Assembly: GCA_903861145.1 (NCBI GenBank)
Contig: CAIOTH010000101.1
Location: forward strand, 1 to 64,000
Source: an uncultured Bacteroidota bacterium
Lineage (GTDB): Bacteria > Bacteroidota > Bacteroidia > Chitinophagales > LD1
Direction of reading: 5' to 3'
DNA length: 64,000 nt
Positions 54,413 through 62,444 of this stretch are shown piece after piece (the stretch's first letter is position 1; the number at the start of each line of letters is the position of its first letter). The notes beneath the pieces were generated by a model that was given only the letters and a program-made list of their open reading frames with translations, was not told where the DNA came from and did not search any database. The translations under genes were made by a program, and so were the position numbers.

Positions 54413-54853
54413 ATGAAAAATCTACTACTAATTATAGTGTTTATTATGGTTAACGTTTTAGGGTTTGGACAAACAATTAAATTCTTGAGCCAAACAAAAA
54501 AATACATCATATCAAGATTGGATGCTACGGCTTATATAGAACAGAATTCGGATAGTTATTTGCTTATTAAGTCTGATAATAAACGACAAGTATTCATGTT
54601 TAGCAAAGAGGGACTGTGTATTGTTATGGCTTATGATGTATCAAAAACAGAACAAGTTGAACTTATTAATGAACTTATAAAACAAGGATTTAAAAGTGCA
54701 TCTGAAATAAAAGTTAGTCCACCTGGAGATTTTAGCGACAATGCTAAAACATACCCCGCAATAAGATATTACAACAATGACTATGTATATTCTTTTTTTG
54801 ATGTTTCTGTAATAGGAACACAGGGCACTTGTTTTGCTGTATCACCGCATTAA
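54413..54853 (+). CDS. exported hypothetical protein (element cargo)
   Basis: A 146-residue protein with a signal peptide (MKNLLLIIVFIMVNVLGFGQ). The mature part has alternating strands and helices (FMFSKEGLCIVMAYDVSKTE, ELINELIKQGF). One Cys pair (GLCIV, GTCFA) could form a disulfide. No family recognised. It forms a pair with the preceding gene. Confidence 0.6.
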   Translation: MKNLLLIIVFIMVNVLGFGQTIKFLSQTKKYIISRLDATAYIEQNSDSYLLIKSDNKRQVFMFSKEGLCIVMAYDVSKTEQVELINELIKQGFKSASEIKVSPPGDFSDNAKTYPAIRYYNNDYVYSFFDVSVIGTQGTCFAVSPH

Positions 54854-55053
54854 TTAAATGACTACTGTAAAAAACAACCGGGTAGAGAAATTACCTTTCG
54901 AGTAAATTTTGGGACATCCTACCAACTTGCCCACCCGCTTTTCTTCACACCCCTACATACACCCTGCCCTTGCTCTTTTTTCCATGTAAAAAAGGATTGT
55001 TATTTATTAAAGTGAGGGAAGAAAGGAACAATATAACGTCCTGTTTTTCGCGG

Positions 55054-55085
55054 TTTGCGCAAAAGATGCAACTCAATTACCTTTG
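55054..55085 (+). promoter_or_regulatory. promoter of the small HTH gene beside tRNA-Leu
   Basis: TTTG at 55054-55057 and TACCTTTG at 55078-55085 are 20 nt apart, a perfect Bacteroidota consensus. The predicted start of transcription (about 55091) is at or just before the ATGs at 55090 and 55096, so the mRNA may be leaderless. Confidence 0.6.
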
Positions 55086-55095
55086 CGTTATGTTT

Positions 55096-55308
55096 ATGAC
55101 GATAGAAAGCTATGCGGGCTTCATTGGCATCAAAAAAAGGCGATTGCAGCAACTAATACAGGCAGGGCAGTTTGAGGGCTTAATCGCTTTAAATTCGCGC
55201 GTCCGATTTATAGACACATCACAGGCGCGTATCTTACCCCCGCCAAACCGGGAACGCCGGACAGATGGACATATAATTGGCAGGTCAAAGCCCTTGAGAG
55301 GCGAATAG
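55096..55308 (+). CDS. small HTH DNA-binding-like protein
   Basis: From ATG 55096 it encodes 70 residues: MTIESYAGFIGIKKRRLQQL followed by IQAGQF. The pattern matches the DNA-recognition part of an excisionase-type HTH. An upstream ATG at 54970 would add 42 residues with no supporting promoter, while a perfect promoter sits just before 55096. The Pro/Arg-rich tail (PPPNRERRTDGHIIGRS) is basic. It lies 178 bp before tRNA-Leu and may regulate excision or the right end of the element. Confidence 0.55.
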   Translation: MTIESYAGFIGIKKRRLQQLIQAGQFEGLIALNSRVRFIDTSQARILPPPNRERRTDGHIIGRSKPLRGE

Positions 55309-55426
55309 GGTTAAAGGGTTACATTTTGACTATTACCATTCAATAGAATGGAGTTACCCATTTTTTCAGTCTTTTTATCAATTCTTGTTACCCTGATGTT
55401 ATTTTGGGGTGTAGATTTAAAAACAA

Positions 55427-55460
55427 AAAACGCCTGAAAGCTAATGCTATCAAGCGTTTT
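55427..55460 (-). terminator. replacement terminator for tRNA-Leu carried by the element
   Basis: AAAACGC-C-TGA-A-AGC pairs with GCT-A-TCA-A-GCGTTTT around TAAT, with symmetric single mismatches. Reading the minus strand, the hairpin is followed by TTTTTTGTTTTT, and it stands 27 nt after the tRNA 3' end. It replaces the native terminator displaced to 49774-49814. Confidence 0.75.
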
Positions 55461-55485
55461 GGTGAGGTTACTACACCCCTAAAAA

Positions 55486-55499
55486 GTACCGAAAGTGGG
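55486..55499. repeat. right attachment site (14-bp direct repeat within tRNA-Leu)
   Basis: GTACCGAAAGTGGG, exact copy of the left site. It coincides with the discriminator, acceptor arm 3' strand and T-stem base of tRNA-Leu on the minus strand. Confidence 0.8.
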
Positions 55500-55568
55500 A
55501 ATCGAACCCACACACCTTTCGATACACGATTTTGAGTCGTGCGCGTCTACCAGTTCCGCCATTTCGGC
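55487..55568 (-). tRNA. tRNA-Leu (anticodon CAA)
   Basis: The minus strand reads GCCGAAATGGCGGAACTGGT at the 5' end. The acceptor stem GCCGAAA pairs with TTTCGGT (G-U at the first pair). The anticodon stem CACGA/TCGTG closes a 7-nt loop CTCAAAA with anticodon CAA. A long variable arm (type II tRNA) and the T arm with GTTCGAT follow. CCA is not encoded. The 3' end faces the integrated element. Confidence 0.95.
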
Positions 55569-55621
55569 ATTTTCTAAACCGCTGCACCTTGGCGATAGGT
55601 TGTTTTCATCGCAGCGGGACG

Positions 55622-55652
55622 CAAAAATAATTGAAAAATCAAGTTTAGCAAC
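55622..55652 (-). promoter_or_regulatory. promoter of tRNA-Leu
   Basis: On the minus strand GTTG and TATTTTTG (plus-strand CAAAAATA, 55622-55629) are 19 nt apart, matching the -33/-7 consensus with one mismatch. It lies about 54 nt before the tRNA 5' end. Confidence 0.5.
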
Positions 55653-55765
55653 TCGTTTTTTGCAAATAAACTATACAGCCATATACCTGCTGTTTATAAG
55701 TTGACGTTATATAAAGACAAACGAGCGCTCACTTATCCCGATTTTAGAGGCACATAATTATTTAG

Positions 55766-58288
55766 ATGGAAGAAATAAAAATTACCCCTAAAAAGAAAAA
55801 GGAACCGGTTGATGTTATACAGGAAGAAAAATCTGTAAAACCAACGCGCGAAAAAAAGGTGGTGAAGAAATCAAAGGACGATAAAGAACCTGAATTGGGT
55901 TGGCACAATGATGGCAGGCTTGCTAAAATAGGCGGGCTTTCGCTCATTTTGTTTTCGTTCGTTCTTGCAGTAGCGTTCACTTCCTACCTTTTTACTCTTG
56001 CTGATGACCAAAGCGAAATGCTGAATGGCGGATTGGCAACTTTAGCAGATAACACAATCCACTCAAAAAATGCTCTTGGCCGTTTGGGTGCATGGCTGGC
56101 TCATCAGTTTATTAATAACCTGTTTGGGCTTTCATCGTATTTGTTTGCATTAACCAGTTTTGTTATTGGTTTTAATCTTCTGGTACGCAAAAATGTTTTT
56201 CCGGTTTTCAAGGTTACCATATACTCTTTGCTTGGCCTGATTTGGTTTTCATCGGCATTGGCATTTGCTAATGGGCTTATTATTCCTACTAGTGTGCTCA
56301 GCTGGGGTGGGGCATTTGGCAATTATTTGACCGGCCAGGAGGGATATTTAACAGGCCTTCTTAAACCGGTTGGTGTAGCCGCTGCTTTGCTGGGTTCGGC
56401 GATCGCCTTTGTAATTGTAGTTTACAATATCAATTTCGATTTTATCCTCAACATGCTTAATGTGTTTGATAAAAAAGATGAGGCTCTTGTAACCGGTGAC
56501 GAAATTAAAGCAACTAAAACCGCAGTACCTGTTTATGTTGATACCGACGAAAACATTTTTGCAAAGGATAAAATTGCCGAAGAGATATTGATAACCGAGC
56601 CATTAACTCCCGTAGTAGAAAATACTGATGAATTGGAAATGGAGTTTATTGATTTAAATGCCTCGAAGCGCAAAAAAGCACCAAAAGAGGAAGGTCCGTT
56701 GGAGCTTGAAGTTGAAGAAGTGATGGAGGAGGCCGTAGCACAGGAAAGTGTAGGCGCTGTAGGCACCGTTTACGATCCAACGTTAGACTTATCGAATTAT
56801 AAATTTCCGGGACTTGATTTGCTGGAAGAGCACGGAAGCGATAAAGTGAAAATAGATGCAGATGAACTAGAGAGGAACAAGAACCAGATTATTTCAACGC
56901 TTAATAATTACCAGATTGAGATTTCGAAGATAAAGGCTACAATCGGCCCTACAGTTACATTGTACGAAATTGTACCGGCACCCGGAGTGCGTATTTCTAA
57001 GATTAAAAATCTGGAAGATGATATTGCCTTAAGTCTCGCAGCATTAGGCATACGTATTATAGCACCCATCCCGGGAAAAGGTACTATTGGTATTGAAGTC
57101 CCCAATATTAACAAGGAGATTGTTTCGATGCGCTCATTACTGGCATCCGAGAAATTTCAGAATACCACCGCTGACCTTCCAATTTGCCTTGGTAAATCAA
57201 TTAGTAACGAAATTTATGTGGCAGACTTAGCTAAAATGCCTCACTTGTTAATGGCCGGTGCAACCGGTCAGGGTAAGTCCGTTGGTATCAACTCCATCAT
57301 CGTTTCTCTGCTTTATAAAAAGCATCCATCTCAACTCAAGTTTATTTTGGTTGACCCTAAAAAGGTGGAGTTGAGTTTATATGAAATGTTGGAAAATCAT
57401 TTCCTTGCCAAATTACCGGGTGAGGCTGACGCAATTATTACTGATACTAAGAAGGTGGTAACCACGCTTAATGCTCTTTGCCTTGAAATGGACCAGCGCT
57501 ATGATTTGCTGAAGAAAGCCCAGTGCCGTAATTTAAAAGAGTACAATCATAAATTTGTAAACCGCCAGCTTAATCCGCAAAACGGCCACAAGTTTTTGCC
57601 TTATATAGTTTTGATTGTTGACGAGTTTGCTGATTTAATTATGACTGCCGGCAAAGAAGTCGAAATGCCAATTGCGCGTTTGGCACAATTGGCACGTGCC
57701 ATCGGCATCCATTTAATTTTGGCAACCCAAAGGCCTTCAGTTAACATCATCACAGGTACAATTAAGGCCAATTTCCCGGCACGTATTGCATTTAAAACCA
57801 CATCAAAAATTGACTCAAGAACAATTTTGGATACAGGAGGTGCGGAGCAGTTGATTGGACGAGGGGATATGCTTCTATCAGTTGGTAGCGACATGATACG
57901 CCTGCAATGCGGATTTGTTGATACACCAGAGGTTGAACAGGTTCGCGACTTTATAAGTAACCAACAAGGTTATCCGGTTCCATTTCTTTTGCCGGAATAT
58001 GTTGACCCTGAATCAAAAGAGGCTGGAGAGGACTTTTTTATTGATGGTGAACGCGATGATTTATTTGAGGATGCCGCGCGCGTTATTGTTCAAAACCAAA
58101 TGGGCTCAACCTCTTTAATACAAAGACGTTTAAAATTGGGTTATAATCGCGCCGGAAGATTGATGGACCAATTACAAGAAGCCGGTATTGTAGGCGATAA
58201 TCTGGGAACCAAAAGCCGCGAAGTGAAATTTAAAACAGAATTGGAGTTAGATCAATATTTAAGGAGTTTGAACGAAAAGTCGATGTAA
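55766..58288 (+). CDS. ftsK: DNA translocase FtsK
   Basis: FtsK is the septal DNA pump that helps segregate chromosome termini. The 840-residue protein has four N-terminal TM segments (about residues 60-230), an acidic linker and then the motor: alpha region, Walker A GATGQGKSVG near residues 497-506, a Walker B segment IVLIVDEFADL near 617, and a gamma winged-helix domain at the end (LGYNRAGRLMDQLQEAGIVG) that reads KOPS-like sequences. The start at 55766 is the conserved first Met. It is followed after 16 nt by lolA, a common Bacteroidota pairing. The short Lys-rich N-terminal tail before TM1 is normal. Confidence 0.96.
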   Translation: MEEIKITPKKKKEPVDVIQEEKSVKPTREKKVVKKSKDDKEPELGWHNDGRLAKIGGLSLILFSFVLAVAFTSYLFTLADDQSEMLNGGLATLADNTIHSKNALGRLGAWLAHQFINNLFGLSSYLFALTSFVIGFNLLVRKNVFPVFKVTIYSLLGLIWFSSALAFANGLIIPTSVLSWGGAFGNYLTGQEGYLTGLLKPVGVAAALLGSAIAFVIVVYNINFDFILNMLNVFDKKDEALVTGDEIKATKTAVPVYVDTDENIFAKDKIAEEILITEPLTPVVENTDELEMEFIDLNASKRKKAPKEEGPLELEVEEVMEEAVAQESVGAVGTVYDPTLDLSNYKFPGLDLLEEHGSDKVKIDADELERNKNQIISTLNNYQIEISKIKATIGPTVTLYEIVPAPGVRISKIKNLEDDIALSLAALGIRIIAPIPGKGTIGIEVPNINKEIVSMRSLLASEKFQNTTADLPICLGKSISNEIYVADLAKMPHLLMAGATGQGKSVGINSIIVSLLYKKHPSQLKFILVDPKKVELSLYEMLENHFLAKLPGEADAIITDTKKVVTTLNALCLEMDQRYDLLKKAQCRNLKEYNHKFVNRQLNPQNGHKFLPYIVLIVDEFADLIMTAGKEVEMPIARLAQLARAIGIHLILATQRPSVNIITGTIKANFPARIAFKTTSKIDSRTILDTGGAEQLIGRGDMLLSVGSDMIRLQCGFVDTPEVEQVRDFISNQQGYPVPFLLPEYVDPESKEAGEDFFIDGERDDLFEDAARVIVQNQMGSTSLIQRRLKLGYNRAGRLMDQLQEAGIVGDNLGTKSREVKFKTELELDQYLRSLNEKSM

Positions 58289-58304
58289 GACGGGCCCAGG
58301 TATC

Positions 58305-58994
58305 ATGCGTGTACAGTTTATAAAGTCTCTTTTTCTACTGTTATTGACGACAATAGCTTTGGACATTTTTGCCCAAAAGGAAAACCCGGCTAACGATCCG
58401 GAAGCCGCAGCTTTGTTGCAAAAGGTAAGTGAAAAGTACAAAGCGTATAAAAACATTTCAGCCAACTTTCTTTTGTTGGTTCAACATCCTAAAATAAAAC
58501 CGGAGGATGACGATCGTAAATATACTGATACGTTAAAGGGGCAGATAATTTTGCAGGAAAGCAAGTTCAAAATCGTAGTTAAGAACCAGCAAATTATTTG
58601 TGATGGTAAAAATATATGGACATACGTTGCTGCAGATAAAGAGGCTCAGCTGAATATTTATGAAGAGAGTGATGATATGTTTTCACCCTCCAAAATTTTT
58701 ATGCTTTATAAAGAAGGCTACCTGTACCAAATAAAAGAGAAGAAAACTATAGCTGGAAAGAATTACACCGTGCTTGAAATGGCTCCGCCAAATAAAAAAC
58801 TTACCTACTTTAAAATAGATATTACTATTGACGATGCCACATTGCAATTGGCTGAATCGAAGGTTTACGAAAAAAACGGGGTCCGGTATATTTACAAGCT
58901 AACTAAGCAAACCCCTAATATTACAACTACCGATGAGACTTTTACCTTCGACGCAAAAAAGCATCCGGGTGTAAAAGTTGTTGATTTGCGCTAA
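58305..58994 (+). CDS. lolA: outer membrane lipoprotein carrier LolA
   Basis: LolA carries lipoproteins from the inner to the outer membrane through the periplasm. The 229-residue protein has a signal peptide (MRVQFIKSLFLLLLTTIALD) and then a LolA fold with VSEKYKAYKNISANFLLLVQ, TLKGQIILQESKFKIVVKNQ, DGKNIWTYV and a YKEGYLYQ core. It is translated 16 nt after ftsK, almost certainly cotranscribed. Several lipoproteins in the window are probable clients. Confidence 0.92.
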   Translation: MRVQFIKSLFLLLLTTIALDIFAQKENPANDPEAAALLQKVSEKYKAYKNISANFLLLVQHPKIKPEDDDRKYTDTLKGQIILQESKFKIVVKNQQIICDGKNIWTYVAADKEAQLNIYEESDDMFSPSKIFMLYKEGYLYQIKEKKTIAGKNYTVLEMAPPNKKLTYFKIDITIDDATLQLAESKVYEKNGVRYIYKLTKQTPNITTTDETFTFDAKKHPGVKVVDLR

Positions 58995-59137
58995 AGCCTC
59001 AGCTTGGTTGTTTGTCTTGCCATTTCAATATGTTGGTAAAAATTACAATTCGTTTCGTTAATTTCGATGTTGTTAATTGCTGTTTTATATATTTACGCCT
59101 TTTCTGAAACAAATTTAACGCTTAAAACACTTAAAAC

Positions 59138-60916
59138 ATGAAAAAACTGTTCTCATCAATTTTACTTGCGGCGTTTGTGTTAGGCTGGGGAGCAGCATTT
59201 TCCCAGTGTACTATTAACACTTCAAACACCACAGTTGGTGCTACCCCAACCAATCCTAACGATACATTAACACAGGGGGTAACGTATTCGCAAACGTTGC
59301 AGATATATGTACCGGCAACCTACTCAACCTTTACCGTGGATTCTGTGCATATCACAAGTGTAACGGGCTCCCCAAGTGGGCTTAACTTGGTATATAATCC
59401 GCCATCACAAACTATTAACGGCGGCCATACCGGGGCAATCTGCTTTAATGGAACTACTAATGCCGCTGTAGGTAATTACCCATTAACTTTTAACGGAACT
59501 ATTTACACCAATGTTACTTCAGTTCCACTTTCAACTCTTGCTGCTCAGTTCAGCTATGCTTTTAATGTTAAAGCTCCAAGTGTGCAGGCATTGAGTTGCG
59601 ATACCATTTTTAATATGCTCGCCACCGATACTCCTGAAATATGGACATTTAATGATAACCAGGGTGATTTTGGATTCCTGGCTGGAAATAATTCATACGG
59701 TGATCAAGCAAAAGCAGAGGAATTTACGGCTCCTGCTGGTAATAATGTTACAGGTGCTTATGTCTTCTTTTCAGTTGCAACAATTAATGCTGCCGACTCA
59801 AATACCACAATTGCTGTAAATGTTTACGATACTACCGGCACGGGCGGCAGTCCAGGCAATATACTGGCTACAACCAATATAACATTGGCATCCATTGCAG
59901 CGCAGGTTACCGCAGTCGGTACCTTGCAGCAATTAGTGCCATTATATGTTCCCTTTTATAGCGCTCCGGCGGTTACTACAGGTAACTTTTTCATTGGCGT
60001 AGTTCTACCAACCACTACCGGAGATACAGTTGCTGTCTTCTCTAACTCTCAAACCACCACCAGTGGTCGCGGATGGGAACAGTGGCAGGACGGAACCTGG
60101 AATAGCTGGGATACTGTTTATACAGTAGGGACTCCATACCATAGCGGTTTATACCTTGCAGCTATTACCTGCCCTCCGGCTCCTCCGGTTGCAGCCTTTG
60201 TGGTTGGCAGCGGTGCCTGTGCTGGTGCTACAATTCAGTTTACCGATCAGTCAACCAATGGCGCAACAAGCTGGAATTGGACATTTACCGGTGGTAACAT
60301 ATCCAACTCTGCCTCTCAAAATCCAACAGTTACCTACGCAAACGCAGGTACCTTTTCGGCTAAGCTAGTTGCTACTAACGCTAATGGTTCTGATAGTATT
60401 ACTCAATCAATAAATATTGGTTCAAACCCAACAGCAACGGCAGCTATTACACCGGCTACCAGTTCAACTTCTGCTACCGGTGCAGCTACAATCACTGCTA
60501 CAGGCGGCGCAGGTTCATATACATATAACTGGAGCAATGGCTCAACCGGTGCCAGCATAACAAACGTTGCGGCGGCTACCTATATGGTTACCATAACTGA
60601 TGGCAATGGATGCCAGTACGTTGATGATACTGTTATAGTAACTTTTGTGAACGGTATATTGCAATTAAGCGCAGGCCAGCAAGTTAAGGTATATCCTAAC
60701 CCTGCTACTGATGTGTTAAACCTTGATTGGTCCCAAAAATCAAATGCAGAGGTATCCGTAATTGATCTGAATGGCAACGTAATAAGCACATTTGTAACTA
60801 CCGGCGAAATGAAAAGTGTTTGCAATATTCGCAATATCGCTTCCGGTTCATACATTCTGCGTATTACTGATAAAACAAGTAATCAGCAACAAAGTATGCT
60901 GTTCTCGAAGTTTTAA
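59138..60916 (+). CDS. secreted PKD-domain protein with T9SS type A sorting domain
   Basis: A 592-residue exported protein (signal MKKLFSSILLAAFVLGWGAA). It begins with a CTINTSNTTVGATPT domain (about 25-150), then a 170-residue insert that the downstream paralogue lacks, a PKD domain (VGSGACAGATIQFTDQSTNG to about 430), a SprB-like VTITDGNGCQ module and a T9SS type A tail VYPNPATDVLNLDWSQ...SGSYILRITD. A hairpin terminator follows. The next gene is a close paralogue. Both lack known catalytic motifs and may be adhesins or matrix parts. Confidence 0.88.
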   Translation: MKKLFSSILLAAFVLGWGAAFSQCTINTSNTTVGATPTNPNDTLTQGVTYSQTLQIYVPATYSTFTVDSVHITSVTGSPSGLNLVYNPPSQTINGGHTGAICFNGTTNAAVGNYPLTFNGTIYTNVTSVPLSTLAAQFSYAFNVKAPSVQALSCDTIFNMLATDTPEIWTFNDNQGDFGFLAGNNSYGDQAKAEEFTAPAGNNVTGAYVFFSVATINAADSNTTIAVNVYDTTGTGGSPGNILATTNITLASIAAQVTAVGTLQQLVPLYVPFYSAPAVTTGNFFIGVVLPTTTGDTVAVFSNSQTTTSGRGWEQWQDGTWNSWDTVYTVGTPYHSGLYLAAITCPPAPPVAAFVVGSGACAGATIQFTDQSTNGATSWNWTFTGGNISNSASQNPTVTYANAGTFSAKLVATNANGSDSITQSINIGSNPTATAAITPATSSTSATGAATITATGGAGSYTYNWSNGSTGASITNVAAATYMVTITDGNGCQYVDDTVIVTFVNGILQLSAGQQVKVYPNPATDVLNLDWSQKSNAEVSVIDLNGNVISTFVTTGEMKSVCNIRNIASGSYILRITDKTSNQQQSMLFSKF

Positions 60917-60939
60917 GAATATCTAAACAGGATTTTTGT

Positions 60940-60975
60940 AATGGCGCATCATTTTTGGTGCGCCATTGCTTTTAT
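60940..60975 (+). terminator. terminator after the first PKD/T9SS type A gene
   Basis: AATGGCGCA (60940-60948) and TGCGCCATT (60959-60967) are exact inverses around a 10-nt loop and are followed by GCTTTT. Nearly the same hairpin ends the paralogous gene at 62329-62356. Confidence 0.8.
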
Positions 60976-61070
60976 ACCGGTCGCCAATAATCCAAATATC
61001 CGCATTAGCCCGTTTTCGTTAAAATAGAAATTTCAGAGCAATAGCAGTGTTAAGCTACCTTCGGATGTTC

Positions 61071-61078
61071 TATATTTG
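61071..61078 (+). promoter_or_regulatory. -7 box of the second PKD/T9SS type A gene
   Basis: TATATTTG is an exact TAnnTTTG match 37 nt before the ATG at 61116. No perfect TTTG box is seen at -33. Confidence 0.45.
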
Positions 61079-61115
61079 AGCTTTCCTTTTTAGCAAATTG
61101 CAAAACGCGTAAAAC

Positions 61116-62306
61116 ATGCTCAACAAACTTTACCTCATTTTATTGACACTTTTCGTATTCACCTGTTCGGCTATATCAGCGCAGTGCACAATTGATACAA
61201 CCAATAGAAATACCGGCTTTACCCCCGGCACACCGGCAGTTGTAAGGCCAGGTGTCGCTTATACACAAACGGCGCAGGTATATGTTCCACCAACATACGC
61301 TGTTACTGGTGGCTTTTCTTACATAGTTGATTCTCTTCACATAGATAGGCTTAGCGGTATGCCGTCAGGATTTAGCTACATACTAAATCCGCCTACCGGT
61401 ACTGTTTTGGGTGGCCAAAACGGAGCTATTTGTTACTCCGGAACCACTAACGATACTGTAGGTCCTTATCCGATAACATTTTATGGAGATATTTATACCA
61501 ATGCAGGACTCATTCCTTTTTCTTATCTCGTAACTCTTGCACCATCATTTGGATATAAATTTAGGGTTGAAACCGCACCGTTAGCAGCTTTTGTGGTTGA
61601 TTCACCAATATGCTCAACAGATACCATTAAGTTTATCGATAAAACCACTGGGTACCCAACGCGCTGGGCATGGACATTTGCCGGCGGCACTCCTGCTTCT
61701 TCAAATGCGCAATTCCCATCTGTAGTTTATAATTCAGCAGGTAACTATTCCGTAACCTTAATCGGCAGAAACGGCATCTCATCGGATACGGTTATCCAAA
61801 ATATAACTGTTTACCCCGGGCTTATGGCTTTGGTCTCAGCTGTTCCGGCCGCGGGTAATTCATCGGCAACAGGTTCGGCTATGGTAATTGCCGGTAATGG
61901 AACCCCGCCATTTACTTATTTATGGAGTAATAGTACAACCAGCGATAGTATCACCCAGGTTCTTCCCGGCACCTATGGCATATCCGTTACCGATTCCAAA
62001 GGTTGCCAATATATAAATGATACTGTTCAAATTACTTTTATAAATGGCATTTTGGACTTAGGGATGGGCCAGCGCGTTAACGTTTACCCTAATCCGGCTA
62101 ATGATGTTTTAAACATTTTATGGTCACAAAAACCTAACGCTGAAGTTTCGATCGTTGATATGAGTGGAAATGTCATTAGCACTTTTACCACTAACGAAAT
62201 GAAAAGCGCTTATGATATTCACGCAATGGCAGCTGGTTCATACATTTTACGAATTACCGATAAATCAGGCGGTGGGCAGCAATCAGTGTTGTTTTCCAAA
62301 TTCTAG
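61116..62306 (+). CDS. secreted PKD-domain protein with T9SS type A sorting domain (paralogue)
   Basis: A 396-residue exported protein (signal MLNKLYLILLTLFVFTCSAI). Its N-terminal CTIDTTNRNTGFTPGTP domain, PKD domain, SprB-like ISVTDSKGCQ module and T9SS tail (VYPNPANDVLNILWSQ) follow the previous gene domain by domain. It lacks only the 170-residue insert. The last 90 residues of the two proteins are nearly identical, as are their terminators, so the genes arose by tandem duplication. Confidence 0.88.
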   Translation: MLNKLYLILLTLFVFTCSAISAQCTIDTTNRNTGFTPGTPAVVRPGVAYTQTAQVYVPPTYAVTGGFSYIVDSLHIDRLSGMPSGFSYILNPPTGTVLGGQNGAICYSGTTNDTVGPYPITFYGDIYTNAGLIPFSYLVTLAPSFGYKFRVETAPLAAFVVDSPICSTDTIKFIDKTTGYPTRWAWTFAGGTPASSNAQFPSVVYNSAGNYSVTLIGRNGISSDTVIQNITVYPGLMALVSAVPAAGNSSATGSAMVIAGNGTPPFTYLWSNSTTSDSITQVLPGTYGISVTDSKGCQYINDTVQITFINGILDLGMGQRVNVYPNPANDVLNILWSQKPNAEVSIVDMSGNVISTFTTNEMKSAYDIHAMAAGSYILRITDKSGGGQQSVLFSKF

Positions 62307-62328
62307 TAGTAATTAACTCGCTTATCAC

Positions 62329-62362
62329 AATGGCGCATCTTTTAAGGTGCGCCATTATCTTT
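62329..62362 (+). terminator. terminator after the second PKD/T9SS type A gene
   Basis: AATGGCGCA (62329-62337) and TGCGCCATT (62348-62356) with a TCTTTTAAGG-type loop and a following ATCTTTT. It is a copy of the terminator at 60940. Confidence 0.8.
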
Positions 62363-62382
62363 TACGCTCAACGGAACTTATT

Positions 62383-62415
62383 TTTGCAATCATTTTTCGC
62401 CTTTATTTTACTTTG
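62383..62415 (+). promoter_or_regulatory. promoter of lpdA
   Basis: TTTG at 62383-62386 and TTACTTTG at 62408-62415 are 21 nt apart, a near match to the Bacteroidota consensus. They lie 30 nt before the ATG at 62445. Confidence 0.45.
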
Positions 62416-62444
62416 ACTTTATTTGCTACTTCAAAATATAAAAA

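Larger units (their letters stand above)
49819..55499. mobile_element. 5.7-kb integrative element in tRNA-Leu(CAA)
   Basis: A tyrosine integrase, 14-bp direct repeats at both ends and insertion at the 3' end of a tRNA gene define a site-specific integrative element. Gene order: integrase, hypothetical, HTH/excisionase-like, VRR-NUC-like nuclease, unknown, two exported unknown proteins, second HTH protein, then tRNA-Leu. No conjugation, capsid, toxin or known defence gene is seen. It may be a satellite-like or cargo-carrying element. All genes are on the plus strand. Confidence 0.8.
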
